Positions 42,762 to 42,802 of a DNA stretch of 42,802 nt are shown one piece after another (the first letter of the stretch is position 1; the number at the start of each line of letters is the position of its first letter). The stretch spans positions 1 to 42,802 of the forward strand of contig CAZVCC010000026.1 of NCBI GenBank assembly GCA_964626015.1, written 5' to 3'. The position numbers were made by a program, and so were the translations under genes. The DNA is from CAIKZJ01 sp964626015. GTDB taxonomy: Bacteria; Bacteroidota; Ignavibacteria; Tepidaquicellales; Tepidaquicellaceae. The notes under the pieces were generated by a model. That model saw nothing but the letters and a program-made list of their open reading frames with translations. It made no database searches and had not been told where the DNA came from.

Positions 42762-42802
42762 TAACAGGGTTTTACAATGCAAAAAACAGGTGATTTTAAA
42801 AA

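Overview
This window looks like a chromosomal segment of an uncultured or little-studied member of the Bacteroidota/Chlorobiota assemblage, most likely Ignavibacteria or Kapabacteria. The evidence is AT-rich DNA, three secreted proteins ending in the type IX secretion (T9SS) sorting domain of the QNYPNPFNPTT style, TTG starts at several genes, a Gram-negative envelope gene set (Kdo transferase, phosphoheptose isomerase, three GT9 glycosyltransferases) and a rplM-rpsI / rpsB-tsf-pyrH-frr arrangement. The lineage is inferred from protein style; no 16S gene is present.

Layout. 1-2.8 kb: a large T9SS-exported beta-propeller/adhesin protein. 2.9-4.0 kb: tRNA-Gly and a tRNA-Cys locus in which the intact tRNA-Cys is preceded by two broken 5' halves and followed by a small GIY-YIG nuclease gene and a broken 3' half, then a ~70-bp tandem repeat array. 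4.0-7.9 kb (+): lipoprotein, upp and a long RelA/SpoT enzyme. 8.0-16.7 kb (-): a long apparent operon running rplM, rpsI, rpsB, tsf, pyrH, frr, waaA, gmhA, folC, a HAD phosphatase, acpS and a small membrane protein. A folded leader RNA can be drawn upstream of rpsB. 16.8-22.4 kb (-): ornithine aminotransferase and two more T9SS proteins, with clear terminators and repeat-rich spacers. 23.1-29.2 kb (+): a surface-glycan operon (wecB, an nth-type DNA glycosylase, three GT9 transferases, a DegT-type sugar aminotransferase). 29.4-33.6 kb (+): prs, a 2-oxoacid dehydrogenase E2 and a secreted subtilase. 34-36.8 kb (+): uvrA, whose expected start codon is missing. 36.9-42.7 kb (-): eno, queA, ispD, a glycosylasparaginase and an amidohydrolase-fold protein that has lost its metal ligands.

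Functionally the window combines translation and nucleotide supply (ribosomal proteins, tsf, frr, pyrH, upp, prs), stress signalling (rel), LPS/surface-glycan assembly (waaA, gmhA, wecB, GT9s, aminotransferase) and T9SS-exported surface proteins. The most unusual points are the tRNA-Cys/GIY-YIG locus, whose fragments break at the anticodon loop; the three-way-junction leader of rpsB; the degenerate amidohydrolase with a disordered acidic tail; and several short tandem repeats and palindromes in the spacers. All functional statements rest on reading the sequence and recalling family motifs; no database search was run.
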